Below are positions 1-11,104 of a stretch of 28,498 bases of DNA, piece by piece. Positions within the stretch are counted from its first letter, which is position 1. Each line of letters opens with the position of its first letter. The position numbers and the translations under genes are program-made. The stretch is from CAYNST01 sp964641175. GTDB taxonomy: Bacteria > Pseudomonadota > Gammaproteobacteria > Pseudomonadales > Cellvibrionaceae. The stretch covers positions 1-28,498 of the forward strand of contig CAZXLJ010000034.1 in the NCBI GenBank assembly GCA_964641175.1, given 5' to 3'. The notes under the pieces were generated by a model. The model searched no databases, had not been told where the DNA came from, and saw only the letters and a program-made list of their open reading frames with translations.

Positions 1-184
1 TTTTTTCGGCGGGCAAGGCCGAGCGAGTGCTGTTTGGTATTCCAAATAAGCGAGCTCGAACGCCGCCGGGCGGAAAAATGGGCCCGGCCCTTCGGGTTGC
101 GGTTGAAAAAAGGCCACTGTGCGTCGCTCATCGTTTGAATGACCAAACTTCTCTCTTCGCTTCTTGACTGGCGTTTTTTCAACC
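1..184. repeat. Cluster of inverted repeats (possible element end or large hairpin)
   Basis: Non-coding. GGTTGAAAAAA at 101-111 is matched by its exact reverse complement TTTTTTCAACC at 174-184. Pairing extends inward through GCCA/TGGC after one mismatch, giving about 15 of 16 pairs. Inside, GTTTG (133-137) and CAAAC (143-147) form a second short stem. To the left, TTTGG (33-37) and CCAAA (42-46) form another, and the flank of this hairpin resembles the reverse complement of the 120-180 segment, so two diverged copies in opposite orientation may be present. The window starts inside the structure, so its true extent is unknown. It could be a MITE-like remnant, an attC-like site or a structured RNA; none is established. 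Confidence 0.55.
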
Positions 185-220
185 ACAACAGGTGCGATCA
201 AATCAGTGTTAACAGGCCCT

Positions 221-320
221 AGTTACATGCAGTCACAGTTAGTTACATGCAGTCACAGTTAGTTACATGCAGTCACTGTTAGGTACATGCAGTTAAAGTT
301 AGTTACATGCAGTCACAGTA
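221..320. repeat. Five tandem 20-bp direct repeats
   Basis: Five head-to-tail units of AGTTACATGCAGTCACAGTT start at 221, 241, 261, 281 and 301. Units 1 and 2 are identical. Unit 3 has one change (CACTGTT), unit 4 three changes (AGGTACATGCAGTTAAAGTT) and unit 5 ends in A. There are no unique spacers, so this is not CRISPR. The 20-bp period is close to two helical turns, which would place each unit on the same DNA face, as in iteron or clustered operator arrays; that reading is inference. Partial relatives follow at 346-358 and 368-377. Confidence 0.9.
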
Positions 321-332
321 CACGGAGTCGCA

Positions 333-358
333 GACATGTAGCCACCTGGTTACATGTC
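333..358. promoter_or_regulatory. Palindrome related to the adjacent tandem repeats
   Basis: GACATGTA (333-340) and TACATGTC (351-358) form a perfect 8-bp inverted repeat around a 10-base spacer. Its right arm, with the preceding GGT, reads GGTTACATG, which shares GTTACATG with the tandem unit at 221-320. This suggests a binding site for the same factor, but no factor is known. Confidence 0.45.
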
Positions 359-433
359 GTCCCCGTCCAGTCACATGGCCGGCAGCCATTACCCGGATGA
401 TATACCCGTGTCCTTGGACGCACATGGACTGCA

Positions 434-439
434 TATAAT
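434..439 (+). promoter_or_regulatory. Possible -10 element upstream of the HAD operon
   Basis: A consensus TATAAT lies 132 bases before the HAD start. The best upstream -35 match, TTGGAC at 414-419, is spaced only 14 bases away, which is short. A second candidate -10, CATAAT at 506-511, has TTGAGA at 480-485 with a long 20-base spacer. Either could drive the 571-2381 operon; neither is strong. Confidence 0.3.
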
Positions 440-570
440 TCCTTTGCCAGGCGATCAGCACCAACACCTGGATCACGGTTTGAGAATAATTGCTCGGCAT
501 TGTTTCATAATTTCGTCAAATTCAGCAATTCGCCGACGGCGCGGTCGCCGGCGCGATCAGGAGTCATGCC

Positions 571-1233
571 ATGCCATTGGCCATTTTCGATCTGGATAAC
601 ACCCTTATAGCGGGCGACAGCGATTACTTGTGGGGAGAATTCCTGGTCGAGCAGCATCTGGTGGATGAAGCGGCATACCGGGCCCAGAATGAGCGCTTTT
701 ACCACGACTATCAGGCCCGCCAACTGGATATTTTCGCCTATCTGACCTTCGCGCTGACGCCTTTGACAAGATTCAGCCAGGGCGAGCTGAAATCATTGCA
801 CGCCCGCTTCATGAAGGAAAAGATCAATCCCATTCAGCTTCCCAGAGCCCGACAACTGGTGGAAGGACACCGCCGCCAGGGTGACACGTTGATGGTCATC
901 ACCGCCACCAACCGTTTTATCACCGAACCGATCGTGGCCACTTTTGACATTCCTCATCTGCTCGCCTCTGACGCTGAAATCTCCAACGGCCGCTACACCG
1001 GGCGCCCGACAGGCATACCTTGCTATCAGATCGGCAAGGTCCAACGACTGGAGGCCTGGCTGCAAGAGAACGGTGAAACTCTGCAGGGCAGTTATTTCTA
1101 TAGCGACTCCGCCAACGACATCCCGCTGCTCGAAAGAGTGGATCACCCGATTGCGGTCGATCCGGATCCGGCGCTGCGCCAGTATGCGCAGCAGAAGCGC
1201 CTGCCTGTCATGTCGCTGAGGGATGGTTCATGA
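571..1233 (+). CDS. HAD-superfamily phosphatase (HAD-IB, SerB-like)
   Basis: A 220-residue cytoplasmic hydrolase of the HAD-IB type, which removes phosphate from small metabolites through an aspartyl-phosphate intermediate. Motif I is FDLDNTL with nucleophile D7 and general acid D9. Motif II is the T in VITATNR (about 110), motif III the K in IGKVQRL (about 155), and motif IV YSDSANDIPLL (about 178-188) supplies the metal-binding aspartates. The helical insert after motif I is the C1 cap. The length is normal for the family. AGGAG at 559-563 is 7 bases before ATG 571 and only 1 base before an in-frame ATG at 565, so 571 is the better start. The stop overlaps the next gene as ATGA, so the two are translationally coupled. 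The substrate cannot be told from sequence; phosphoserine is only the name-giving example. Confidence 0.88.
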   Translation: MPLAIFDLDNTLIAGDSDYLWGEFLVEQHLVDEAAYRAQNERFYHDYQARQLDIFAYLTFALTPLTRFSQGELKSLHARFMKEKINPIQLPRARQLVEGHRRQGDTLMVITATNRFITEPIVATFDIPHLLASDAEISNGRYTGRPTGIPCYQIGKVQRLEAWLQENGETLQGSYFYSDSANDIPLLERVDHPIAVDPDPALRQYAQQKRLPVMSLRDGS

Positions 1234-2381
1234 TGCCCGTCCGAGTGCTCATCGCGGGCGCGCTCGCGCTGATCCTGAGCGGATGCGACAAGGACTCATC
1301 CGGCGCTACGACTGCTGGCTCATTACAGCACATCTCACAGAGTGCTCCCCTGCCCCAGGCCGCTCCTGGTCAGGAATCCCTGCACCCGCTGGGAATGCAG
1401 TTGCTGGAGAGCTCCATGGTCGCGACCCGCGAGTTGCAACTCACCATTGAGCGGCTGCTGCAGGCACCCGACCGCGATCGCATGGTCGCGACCCGGGAGA
1501 AATGGGAGATGGCGGTCAACGCCTACGAAAATTTTTATATCTTCACCCGCCTGGGGCTGATCAGTCCGAAACAGTACCAGCCACTGCTTGACCGCCATTA
1601 CCAGCTGGGCGCCTGGCCCATCCAGCCCGGCTATCTGGACAGCTTCGGCGACTATGCGGCGGCGGGGATTGTGTACGACGTGGGGTTGCCTCTGACCGCG
1701 GAGTCGCTGCGCAATCAGCATGGCCTGATGGATAGCAACGACGTGGCGCTGGGGTTTTACGCACTGGAATTTGTTTTGTTCGGACTGAACAACAGTCGCC
1801 AGCCGGAGACGTTGTCCCCGGCAGCCGCCCTCACCAGAGAGCAACGTCAGGACGGCTATGAAAATGTCGGTGAGCTGCCTGAGAACCGACGCCGGCAGTT
1901 GCTCGCCTTGCAGAGCCAGCTGCTGGCGGAGGACCTGCTGGGCCTGCATGCTGCCTGGCAGCCAGTCAGCGCGAATACACCAGGCCACCATTTTGCGGGC
2001 TTGTCTCCGGAACAACGCGTCACTCATGTTTTGCGCGCCGCTCTGGCAATGCTGACCGAGCATATCATCGCGATTACCGAACAGACTAAAAGCAGCGATG
2101 ATCCTGAATCCGAGCGTCTGCTACAGGGGCGGCAACTGGCGGGCAGGCTCGGTGATCAACTGCGAGGATGGGCAATGGTGCTGCAACAGGCGCCGGTGCC
2201 CTCGATGGAAAAGTTGACCCAGCTTACCGAGGAATGTCTGGATGAGCTGGACGCGATAGTCGAGCAACCTACCACCCGCGCTGACGGCCAGGCGGAGGCC
2301 ATCGACTGGCGCGACACTTACAGCTCCCTGTCAGCCCTGGCGAACTCGGTGCGCCGGCTCACCCAGGGTTATGAAGGCTGA
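1230..2381 (+). CDS. Imelysin-like lipoprotein
   Basis: A 383-residue exported lipoprotein. The signal sequence ends in the lipobox LSGC with lipidated C19. The +2 residue is Asp (D20), which in Enterobacteria favours retention on the inner membrane. The mature part is mostly helical and resembles the imelysin/peptidase M75 family: an early W-R-A-Y-E-like segment (KWEMAVNAYENFY), then AWPIQPGYLD, then GFYALEFVLFG at 175-185. The last aligns with the imelysin GxHxxE motif, but the His is Tyr (Y177) while E180 is kept, so a metal or substrate site may be altered. Imelysin proteins are often linked to iron acquisition. The start overlaps the HAD stop by four bases; an adjacent ATG at 1233 is equally possible. 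Family assignment comes from motif recall, not a search. Confidence 0.62.
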   Translation: MMPVRVLIAGALALILSGCDKDSSGATTAGSLQHISQSAPLPQAAPGQESLHPLGMQLLESSMVATRELQLTIERLLQAPDRDRMVATREKWEMAVNAYENFYIFTRLGLISPKQYQPLLDRHYQLGAWPIQPGYLDSFGDYAAAGIVYDVGLPLTAESLRNQHGLMDSNDVALGFYALEFVLFGLNNSRQPETLSPAAALTREQRQDGYENVGELPENRRRQLLALQSQLLAEDLLGLHAAWQPVSANTPGHHFAGLSPEQRVTHVLRAALAMLTEHIIAITEQTKSSDDPESERLLQGRQLAGRLGDQLRGWAMVLQQAPVPSMEKLTQLTEECLDELDAIVEQPTTRADGQAEAIDWRDTYSSLSALANSVRRLTQGYEG

Positions 2382-2383
2382 GC

Positions 2384-2412
2384 GCCTGCAGCCCTCTGCC
2401 GAGGCTGCAGGC
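2384..2412. terminator. Hairpin between convergent genes
   Basis: GCCTGCAGCC (2384-2393) and GGCTGCAGGC (2403-2412) form a perfect 10-bp stem with a 9-base loop. It starts three bases after the imelysin-like stop and 16 bases beyond the stop of the opposing operon. There is only CAGCTTTA after it on the plus strand and no T-run on the minus strand, so if it terminates transcription it is a weak bidirectional terminator. Confidence 0.6.
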
Positions 2413-2427
2413 CAGCTTTAACCGCGC

Positions 2428-4227
2428 CTAACTGCCTTCGTAAATCTTGACAGCCACTTCCTGGTAGTTCTCCGCAGGGCGTTCACGATAAGCCTTGGCC
2501 GCCCTTTCTACCTTGCTGAGCGTTTTCTGGTTCGCTGATCCCAGCTGCCGCTCCAGCCAGCGCTGCGCCCCCAAGCCCAGACGCCGCCAATAGGATTGCC
2601 GCCGTGTCAGTAAATCATGGAGCACATCCACCGCGGTGCAGGCGCCGTAGTGCGGACTACGATAGCTCGCATTGGCGAGCTGCCGGTGGGAGCGCAGGGC
2701 GGCGGCAAACTGGGGCCGGTTCCAGCCATGCTCCTCAAGCAGCACGTCCACCTCTTTCTGGGCCGCCTGTTTTGCCTTGAACAGCTGCATCTGCACCCGG
2801 CTGTAAACATTGACCGCCCCGTCCCCGTTGGTTTCGATGGGCAGAAATATGGCGGCGGGATACAGCTCGGTGATCAGAGACTGGACGCCATCGGATACCG
2901 CACTGGAAGGCATACATCCGAATGGCTTGATACTCAGGGTCATGTTCACTTTCTGATCCACCACATTGTGGATCAGTTTGCCCACTTCCATATGGCCTTC
3001 ACCCCCGCGCAAGTTATTGTCGTAAAACGCGTGGCTTATCTCTGCGATATGGTCCATGTCCGGCAAATGGTAGTCCCGCAGCCCAAGGATCCGGGCGTAG
3101 CTGTAGAACAGCCCCCGCAGGAACTTGTCGCCGGCCTTTATCATCCACAGCTTTTTCGCCACATTGACATTTTCCAGGGCGAACTTGCTGCCATCACGAC
3201 CGCTGGCCAGACCTTTGTCCACGCCTTTAAGTTTCGCCCGGGCGCGAGTGTCGAAGGCGGCGCCCCATAGCAAATAAAGCGCCCAGTTGGTGACCAGCTG
3301 AACATCTACTTCCGCCCCTTCTTTCTCGAGGAAGCGCTGCATCTTGTAATTGCCGTCGCCCTCGGTGGTCATCGCCCAGAATTCCCCGATAATGGCCACT
3401 CGCGGTTTCACCTGTGACCGATCCACAGCAATGGCAGCCATTTCCTTGCGAGTCTGCCAAAGTGCCTTGAGCAATCCCCGGCGGGTTTCAAACGCCGCTG
3501 CAATGCGCGCCCGTGCCCGTTCGACAGCCGCGTCGGTTGCCCCCGGTTCCAGCTCATAAGGCCGGATGCGATACATCAGCGCATTGAGTGCATCACCCAG
3601 GAGGATAGCCTTGGACATGGTCATGAAAAACTGCAGGTCGATCCGCAGGCCCATTTCCCGGCCGGTCGCCTGCTTCATGCCTCCGGATTGCTGAAACAGG
3701 ATGACCCTGAAACCTTCGAAGCCGGAATCCCGCAGTGCCTTGCGATATTCTGTCACGTAAGTGCCAAACCGGCAGGGACCGCAGGAACCGGCGGTCGCAA
3801 ACAGATAGTTCTTGATGATGTCCTGTTTCGGGATGCCGCTCTGCTCCATGGCCTTGAGCTTTTTGACGAGGTTGCCCACCGTAAAGTAAGTGGGATTACA
3901 TTGACCGCGATTGCCGAACTCACGACCGAACTGGAGGGCGCGATTGTCCGGCACATCCATGGCTTCCACCTTGTAACCCAGCCCCCGAAATGCCGACTGG
4001 ATGAACAGATCGTGGGCCAATGTCAGGCCGGCGTGGAGAATTGTCGTGTGCGCCCGCTGCTCCGCAGTAAATTCGTTTGGATTCAGATCACGCCAATGGT
4101 CTGCGACTTCGCTTTCCAGGGACAGCCGCGCTTTTTCGTTCTGTTCAAAATCCTGAAGCTCGATGTCCACCGATTTCAGATATTCCGCCGTACGGCTACT
4201 GGCGCTGTCGTGATTTTGCAATGTCAT
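2428..4227 (-). CDS. 2-hydroxyacyl-CoA dehydratase-like protein (HgdB/BcrB-related)
   Basis: A 599-residue soluble protein of the 2-hydroxyglutaryl-CoA dehydratase/benzoyl-CoA reductase D-component type. Cysteines in family-like contexts are RGQCNPT (about 109), AGSCGPCRFG (about 145-150), KPFGCMPSS (about 437) and HYGAC (about 530). The first three are the kind of positions that ligate a [4Fe-4S] cluster. GCMPSS followed by about 20 residues and a PIETNGDG segment is typical of the C-terminal domain. In the known systems such a subunit receives one high-energy electron from an ATP-driven activase, and the gene for one lies 11 bp upstream. GAGAGGA precedes the ATG at 4227. The substrate is unknown; no CoA-transferase or partner dehydratase subunit lies nearby, and many homologues in aerobic Proteobacteria are uncharacterised. 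Confidence 0.75.
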   Translation of the reverse strand: MTLQNHDSASSRTAEYLKSVDIELQDFEQNEKARLSLESEVADHWRDLNPNEFTAEQRAHTTILHAGLTLAHDLFIQSAFRGLGYKVEAMDVPDNRALQFGREFGNRGQCNPTYFTVGNLVKKLKAMEQSGIPKQDIIKNYLFATAGSCGPCRFGTYVTEYRKALRDSGFEGFRVILFQQSGGMKQATGREMGLRIDLQFFMTMSKAILLGDALNALMYRIRPYELEPGATDAAVERARARIAAAFETRRGLLKALWQTRKEMAAIAVDRSQVKPRVAIIGEFWAMTTEGDGNYKMQRFLEKEGAEVDVQLVTNWALYLLWGAAFDTRARAKLKGVDKGLASGRDGSKFALENVNVAKKLWMIKAGDKFLRGLFYSYARILGLRDYHLPDMDHIAEISHAFYDNNLRGGEGHMEVGKLIHNVVDQKVNMTLSIKPFGCMPSSAVSDGVQSLITELYPAAIFLPIETNGDGAVNVYSRVQMQLFKAKQAAQKEVDVLLEEHGWNRPQFAAALRSHRQLANASYRSPHYGACTAVDVLHDLLTRRQSYWRRLGLGAQRWLERQLGSANQKTLSKVERAAKAYRERPAENYQEVAVKIYEGS

Positions 4228-4238
4228 GATTTTTCCTC

Positions 4239-7820
<3,582 letters not shown>

Positions 7821-8187
7821 CTCAACCTCGTATGCAGTGACCCGTTAAAGGGTGCTTGTTATTGAATGCATGATTATCGAGTGCAGGTGATTCAAGAGCA
7901 CGTTCCTTGGCGAACGTGCGCAGACGCTGCACTCAGGCTCGAATTTGCTGATTGGATGTACGCTACCGGAATGCGCGCCAGCTCCACTTAGTGGCCGGCG
8001 AAGGCAACGCTAACGCAAATTGGCTGAAAAACCAAGTGTGGAGGTAGGATACTTACGACCGGTCGGCGGGATTGGTTCGAACCGAACGCTGGCGACAATA
8101 ATGACGGAGGACGACGGCATCGCGGGGTTACGCCGCAGCCTTATGTTGCAATCGGGTGCGCGCGGGCCCCCATAATTCCAAAGGCGC
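7821..8187. other. 367-bp gap with several palindromes
   Basis: No convincing gene. It lies downstream of rlmI and upstream of the activase, both on the minus strand, so it should hold the activase promoter. It contains the nested inverted repeats at 7879-7934 (listed separately), CCAC/GTGG at 7984-7994, the 10-bp palindrome CGACCGGTCG at 8056-8065 and GGTTCGAACC at 8074-8083. No strong sigma-70 promoter was recognised. Confidence 0.7.
7879..7934. promoter_or_regulatory. Nested inverted repeats upstream of the activase operon
   Basis: The outer arms GAGTGCAG (7879-7886) and CTGCACTC (7927-7934) are perfect complements. Inside them, GCACGTTC (7898-7905) and GAACGTGC (7912-7919) form a second perfect 8-bp stem with a 6-base loop. 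The structure is 59 bp before the activase start. It could be a 5'-leader RNA fold, an operator, or the end of the rlmI transcript; there is no T-run to favour a terminator. Confidence 0.5.
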
Positions 8188-9384
8188 TCAGTGGGAGGTC
8201 ATCACCCGGAAAAACTGTGCTTTGAGGTAATCGGTTTCCGGTATCGCCGGATGGACGGGATGATCCGGACCCTGACCACCACGGTAAATCATCTGGGTGT
8301 CGCGGTCACAATGCCGAGCCGCGCTGCGAACGATTTCCGTCAGTGTTTCCGCCTGCAGCGGCATCGAACAGGACGCCGAAGCCAGCAGACCATCGGGTTC
8401 CAGCAATCGAACCGCCAGCTCATTGATGTGGTAATAGGCAGCTTCGCCGTTTTTCTGATCCTTGCGACGTTTGATAAAGGCCGGCGGGTCCAGTATCACC
8501 ACGTCAAACTTTTCACGCTGCTCGCACAGGGATTTGAGGACATCCACCGCCCGCCCCCTGCTCACTGCAACTTTATCTGCCACGCCGTTCAGGCCAGCAT
8601 TGCGGGTGACGCCTTCAAGTGCCGACTGCGATGAGTCCACGCAGAGAACGGTCTGCGCGCCGGCCACGGCCGCCTGCACGCCCCAACCGCCCAAATAGCA
8701 GAACACGTCAAGCACCCGTCTGCTCGCAACCCAGTTTTGCAATGCAGCGCGGTTGACCCGATGGTCGTAAAACCAGCCGGTCTTCTGCCCTTCAACAGCG
8801 GGCACGTCAAACCGGCAGCCATTTTCCTCCACCGGGAGAAATTCGGGGATTTCTCCGTGCAGTGTCACCTGCGAATCCAGATTTTCCATTTCCCGCGCCT
8901 GATGGTCATTGCGTACAACCATACCCTTGGGTTGCACAACCTTCCGCAAGGCTTCCAGCAATGCGTCCTGGAGCAGGTCGAACCCGGCCACTGCAATCTG
9001 CACGACCAGATAGTCGCCGTAGCGATCCACGATGATGCCCGGCAGAAAATCGGCATCGCCGTAAACCAGCCGGTAATGTGGCGTCCGGAAAAACTGCTCG
9101 CGCAAAGCCAGCGCTCGCCGCAGACGCTCTTCAATAAACCTCTGGTCTATCCGTGTCCGCGCATCCCGGCTCAGCAAGCGGCCGCACAGAAGCGCATTAG
9201 GGTTGATAAATGCCACCCCCAGGGGCTTGCCCGAAGAGCTCAACACCTGGACCATCTGCCCGCTGATGAAAGTGTTCATGGGGGAGCGCTGGGTATCGAC
9301 TTCATTGGAGTAGATCCACAGGTGACCTTTGCGGATGCGCCGGTCGGCCTGCGGCTTGAGGAACAGCGGAAGATATTCAGTCAC
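8188..9384 (-). CDS. rlmI: 23S rRNA m5C1962 methyltransferase
   Basis: A 398-residue SAM-dependent RNA methyltransferase of the RlmI/YccW family, which methylates C1962 of 23S rRNA. The N-terminal about 75 residues form a PUA domain (LFLKPQADRRIRKGHLWIYSNEV). A central EEHAD-like segment follows, then a Rossmann domain with VLDVFCYLGGWGVQAA (SAM motif I, about 223-238), VILDPPAFIK (motif IV, about 302) and a Cys in ASCSM (about 345), the expected catalytic cysteine. The length matches the family (about 396). The start is 26 bp after the gcvH stop, so it is probably cotranscribed with gcvT-gcvH. Confidence 0.9.
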   Translation of the reverse strand: MTEYLPLFLKPQADRRIRKGHLWIYSNEVDTQRSPMNTFISGQMVQVLSSSGKPLGVAFINPNALLCGRLLSRDARTRIDQRFIEERLRRALALREQFFRTPHYRLVYGDADFLPGIIVDRYGDYLVVQIAVAGFDLLQDALLEALRKVVQPKGMVVRNDHQAREMENLDSQVTLHGEIPEFLPVEENGCRFDVPAVEGQKTGWFYDHRVNRAALQNWVASRRVLDVFCYLGGWGVQAAVAGAQTVLCVDSSQSALEGVTRNAGLNGVADKVAVSRGRAVDVLKSLCEQREKFDVVILDPPAFIKRRKDQKNGEAAYYHINELAVRLLEPDGLLASASCSMPLQAETLTEIVRSAARHCDRDTQMIYRGGQGPDHPVHPAIPETDYLKAQFFRVMTSH

Positions 9385-9410
9385 GGATTCAGGTTCGGCA
9401 GTTGATAGAT

Positions 9411-9797
9411 TTATTCGCCAGTGGCGGCGCGGTACCCGTCGGCATCCAGGGCGTCGTCAAGTTGCTTTATGTCATCCGGCCTGATTCGGAAAAACCAGCC
9501 TTTATCGTAGGGCGATGCATTGACGGATTCGGGCGCGCCAACCAGCACATCGTTGATGGCAATGACTTCGCCGGAAACGGGAGAATAGATATCGGAAGCG
9601 GCCTTGACCGATTCGACGACACCCACCTCGACACCCAGGCTGACGGTTTTCCCGATTTCGGGCAGCTCCACATAAACCACGTCACCCAACGCCTCCTGGG
9701 CGTGGTCTGTGATGCCTACCGTGACAGTACCGTCTGCTTCAAGTCGTGCCCATTCGTGGCTGGGAAGATATTTTAAATCTGCGCGTATGTCGCTCAT
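9411..9797 (-). CDS. gcvH: Glycine cleavage system H protein
   Basis: The lipoyl carrier of the glycine cleavage complex, which shuttles the aminomethyl group from P protein to T protein. The 128-residue length is normal. Lipoate attaches to K65 in VESVKAASD, and the fold signature SHEWARLEADGTVTVGITDHAQEALGD spans about 13-39 (key residues H14, E15, W16, G28, G38). The reading frame stays open to an ATG at 9860, but AGAGGA stands just before ATG 9797 and the family begins at this point, so 9797 is chosen. It follows gcvT on the same strand after 117 bp. No gcvP lies in the window. Confidence 0.93.
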   Translation of the reverse strand: MSDIRADLKYLPSHEWARLEADGTVTVGITDHAQEALGDVVYVELPEIGKTVSLGVEVGVVESVKAASDIYSPVSGEVIAINDVLVGAPESVNASPYDKGWFFRIRPDDIKQLDDALDADGYRAATGE

Positions 9798-9872
9798 GGA
9801 TTCCTCTGTGCCTTCACTCAATACATTGGTTAAATCCGGATTTATTGCCGAATGTTTCATGGGTGATGTTGA

Positions 9873-9892
9873 CGCGCGGCTATTAGCGCGCG
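9873..9892. promoter_or_regulatory. GC-rich hairpin between gcvT and gcvH
   Basis: The 20 bases fold, on either strand, into an 8-bp stem with a 3-base loop and a single bulged base. On the minus strand, the sense of the operon, there is no T-run after it, so it is more likely a processing or stabilising element between gcvT and gcvH than a terminator. The short T-run lies on the plus side, where no gene is reading through. Confidence 0.4.
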
Positions 9893-9914
9893 CCTTTTAA
9901 CGCATGTCGTCTCT

Positions 9915-11027
9915 TCACTTCGAGGGGACCGATTTCACCACCACCTTGCCCTGCCGGACAAAGCTCGGAGCGACGACACGACAATCGGACAGCTTTTCAC
10001 GAATTTCCACCTGCGCCGTTTCCTGTGTCTGCAGCGGCACGCGTGCCAGAGCGATAGAAACTCCGAGAGTCGGCGAAAAGGTCCCGCTGGTAACCGTGCC
10101 GGTGCGTTTGCTGCCTGGAATATGGACGATGCAGCCTTCGCGCATGACGCCTTTGCCTTCCAGAATCAGCCCGACGAGTTTCTCCCGAAGGCCTTCGCCG
10201 CGCTGCTCTTCAAGTGCTTGTCTGCCGATAAATTCCCGATCATCATCCCAGGCGATGGTCCAGGCCATGTTCGCGAGCAAGGGCGAGGTGGCGTCATCCA
10301 TTTCGTGGCCGTATAAATTCATGCCCGCCTCCAGCCGCAGGGTATCGCGCGCACCGAGTCCGCACGGCCTCACGCCGGCATCGATCAGCTGATTCCAGCA
10401 GGCTTCCGCCTGATCGGCCGGCAAAATGATTTCGAATCCGTCTTCACCGGTGTAACCGGTGCGCGCCAGATACCAGCCGTTTTCGAGCTGCCTGCCGGTG
10501 AAACGGGGCAGCGCCAGGGCTGCTTCCTTATCTACCTCGCCGGTCAAGCAGTTTTCCGTCACCCGTTGCCGGGCCTCCGGTCCCTGCACGGCAATGATGG
10601 CCAGCTCTGGGCGCTCGTTCACGTTGACATCGAAGCCCGGGCTGTGCAGCCGCAACCAGGTCAAATCCTTTTCCCGTGTACCGCAGTTGACTACCAGCCG
10701 GTATTGATTTTCACCGAGAAGATAAATGATCAAATCATCCATGACTCCGCCGTGCTGGTTGAGCATGGCGGTGTACAGCGCCGCACCGACGGTGCTCAGA
10801 CGCGCAACGTCGTTTGCCATAAGCAACCGTAGAAATGCCGACGCGTCACTGCCACTCACGTCAATAATTGTCATGTGCGAAACGTCGAACATGCCGGCGT
10901 GCCCACGCACTGCGTGATGCTCCTCCAGCTGCGATCCGTAATTCACAGGCATCGACCAGCCACTGAAATCAACCATGCGCCCACCCAGACGTTGGTGGGC
11001 TGCAAAGAGCGGCGTTTGCTTGGACAT
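9915..11027 (-). CDS. gcvT: Glycine cleavage system T protein (aminomethyltransferase)
   Basis: A 370-residue tetrahydrofolate-dependent aminomethyltransferase that releases ammonia and forms 5,10-methylene-THF. The start KQTPLFAAHQRLGGRMVDFSGWSMPVNYGSQLEEHHAVR (key residues G15, M18, D20, W23, P25, E34-H36) is typical of GcvT. DVSHM (about 48-52), a folate-contact region around NCGTREKDLTWL, and the C-terminal beta-barrel (RTGTVTSGTFSPTLG) are all present. The length agrees with the family. It leads gcvT-gcvH-rlmI. The start is certain from homology, yet the bases before the ATG (11028-11045) are pyrimidine-rich on the coding strand and lack a Shine-Dalgarno match. Confidence 0.95.
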   Translation of the reverse strand: MSKQTPLFAAHQRLGGRMVDFSGWSMPVNYGSQLEEHHAVRGHAGMFDVSHMTIIDVSGSDASAFLRLLMANDVARLSTVGAALYTAMLNQHGGVMDDLIIYLLGENQYRLVVNCGTREKDLTWLRLHSPGFDVNVNERPELAIIAVQGPEARQRVTENCLTGEVDKEAALALPRFTGRQLENGWYLARTGYTGEDGFEIILPADQAEACWNQLIDAGVRPCGLGARDTLRLEAGMNLYGHEMDDATSPLLANMAWTIAWDDDREFIGRQALEEQRGEGLREKLVGLILEGKGVMREGCIVHIPGSKRTGTVTSGTFSPTLGVSIALARVPLQTQETAQVEIREKLSDCRVVAPSFVRQGKVVVKSVPSK

Positions 11028-11061
11028 TGGGAGGGAAACTCTGAGATTGGGGGAGATGCGG

Positions 11062-11067
11062 ATTGTA
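11062..11067 (-). promoter_or_regulatory. Extended -10 element for gcvT
   Basis: Reading the minus strand, TGCTACAAT gives a TGn-extended -10 (TACAAT) 34 bases before the gcvT ATG. The predicted transcription start is near 11055, leaving a leader of about 27 nt. No good -35 is visible, as is common for extended -10 promoters. The leader is too short for a glycine riboswitch. Confidence 0.5.
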
Positions 11068-11104
11068 GCAGGTATAAGATCTGCAGCCTATTTGCCGCGA
11101 ATGC

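Noticed and set aside
208..214. Integron attC core from GTTAACA
   Set aside because: The triplet after GTT does not fit GTTRRRY and no R'' partner was found.
221..320. CRISPR array
   Set aside because: Units are adjoining 20-mers with no unique spacers and no cas genes.
2617..3270. 217-aa plus-strand reading frame
   Set aside because: It is the complement of the dehydratase-like gene, which has clear family motifs and fills the same bases.
8056..8100. tRNA gene, from the T-arm-like GGTTCGAACC
   Set aside because: No acceptor, D-arm or anticodon stem can be placed around it.
11028..11104. Glycine riboswitch before gcvT
   Set aside because: The leader is about 27 nt and too short for the aptamer.
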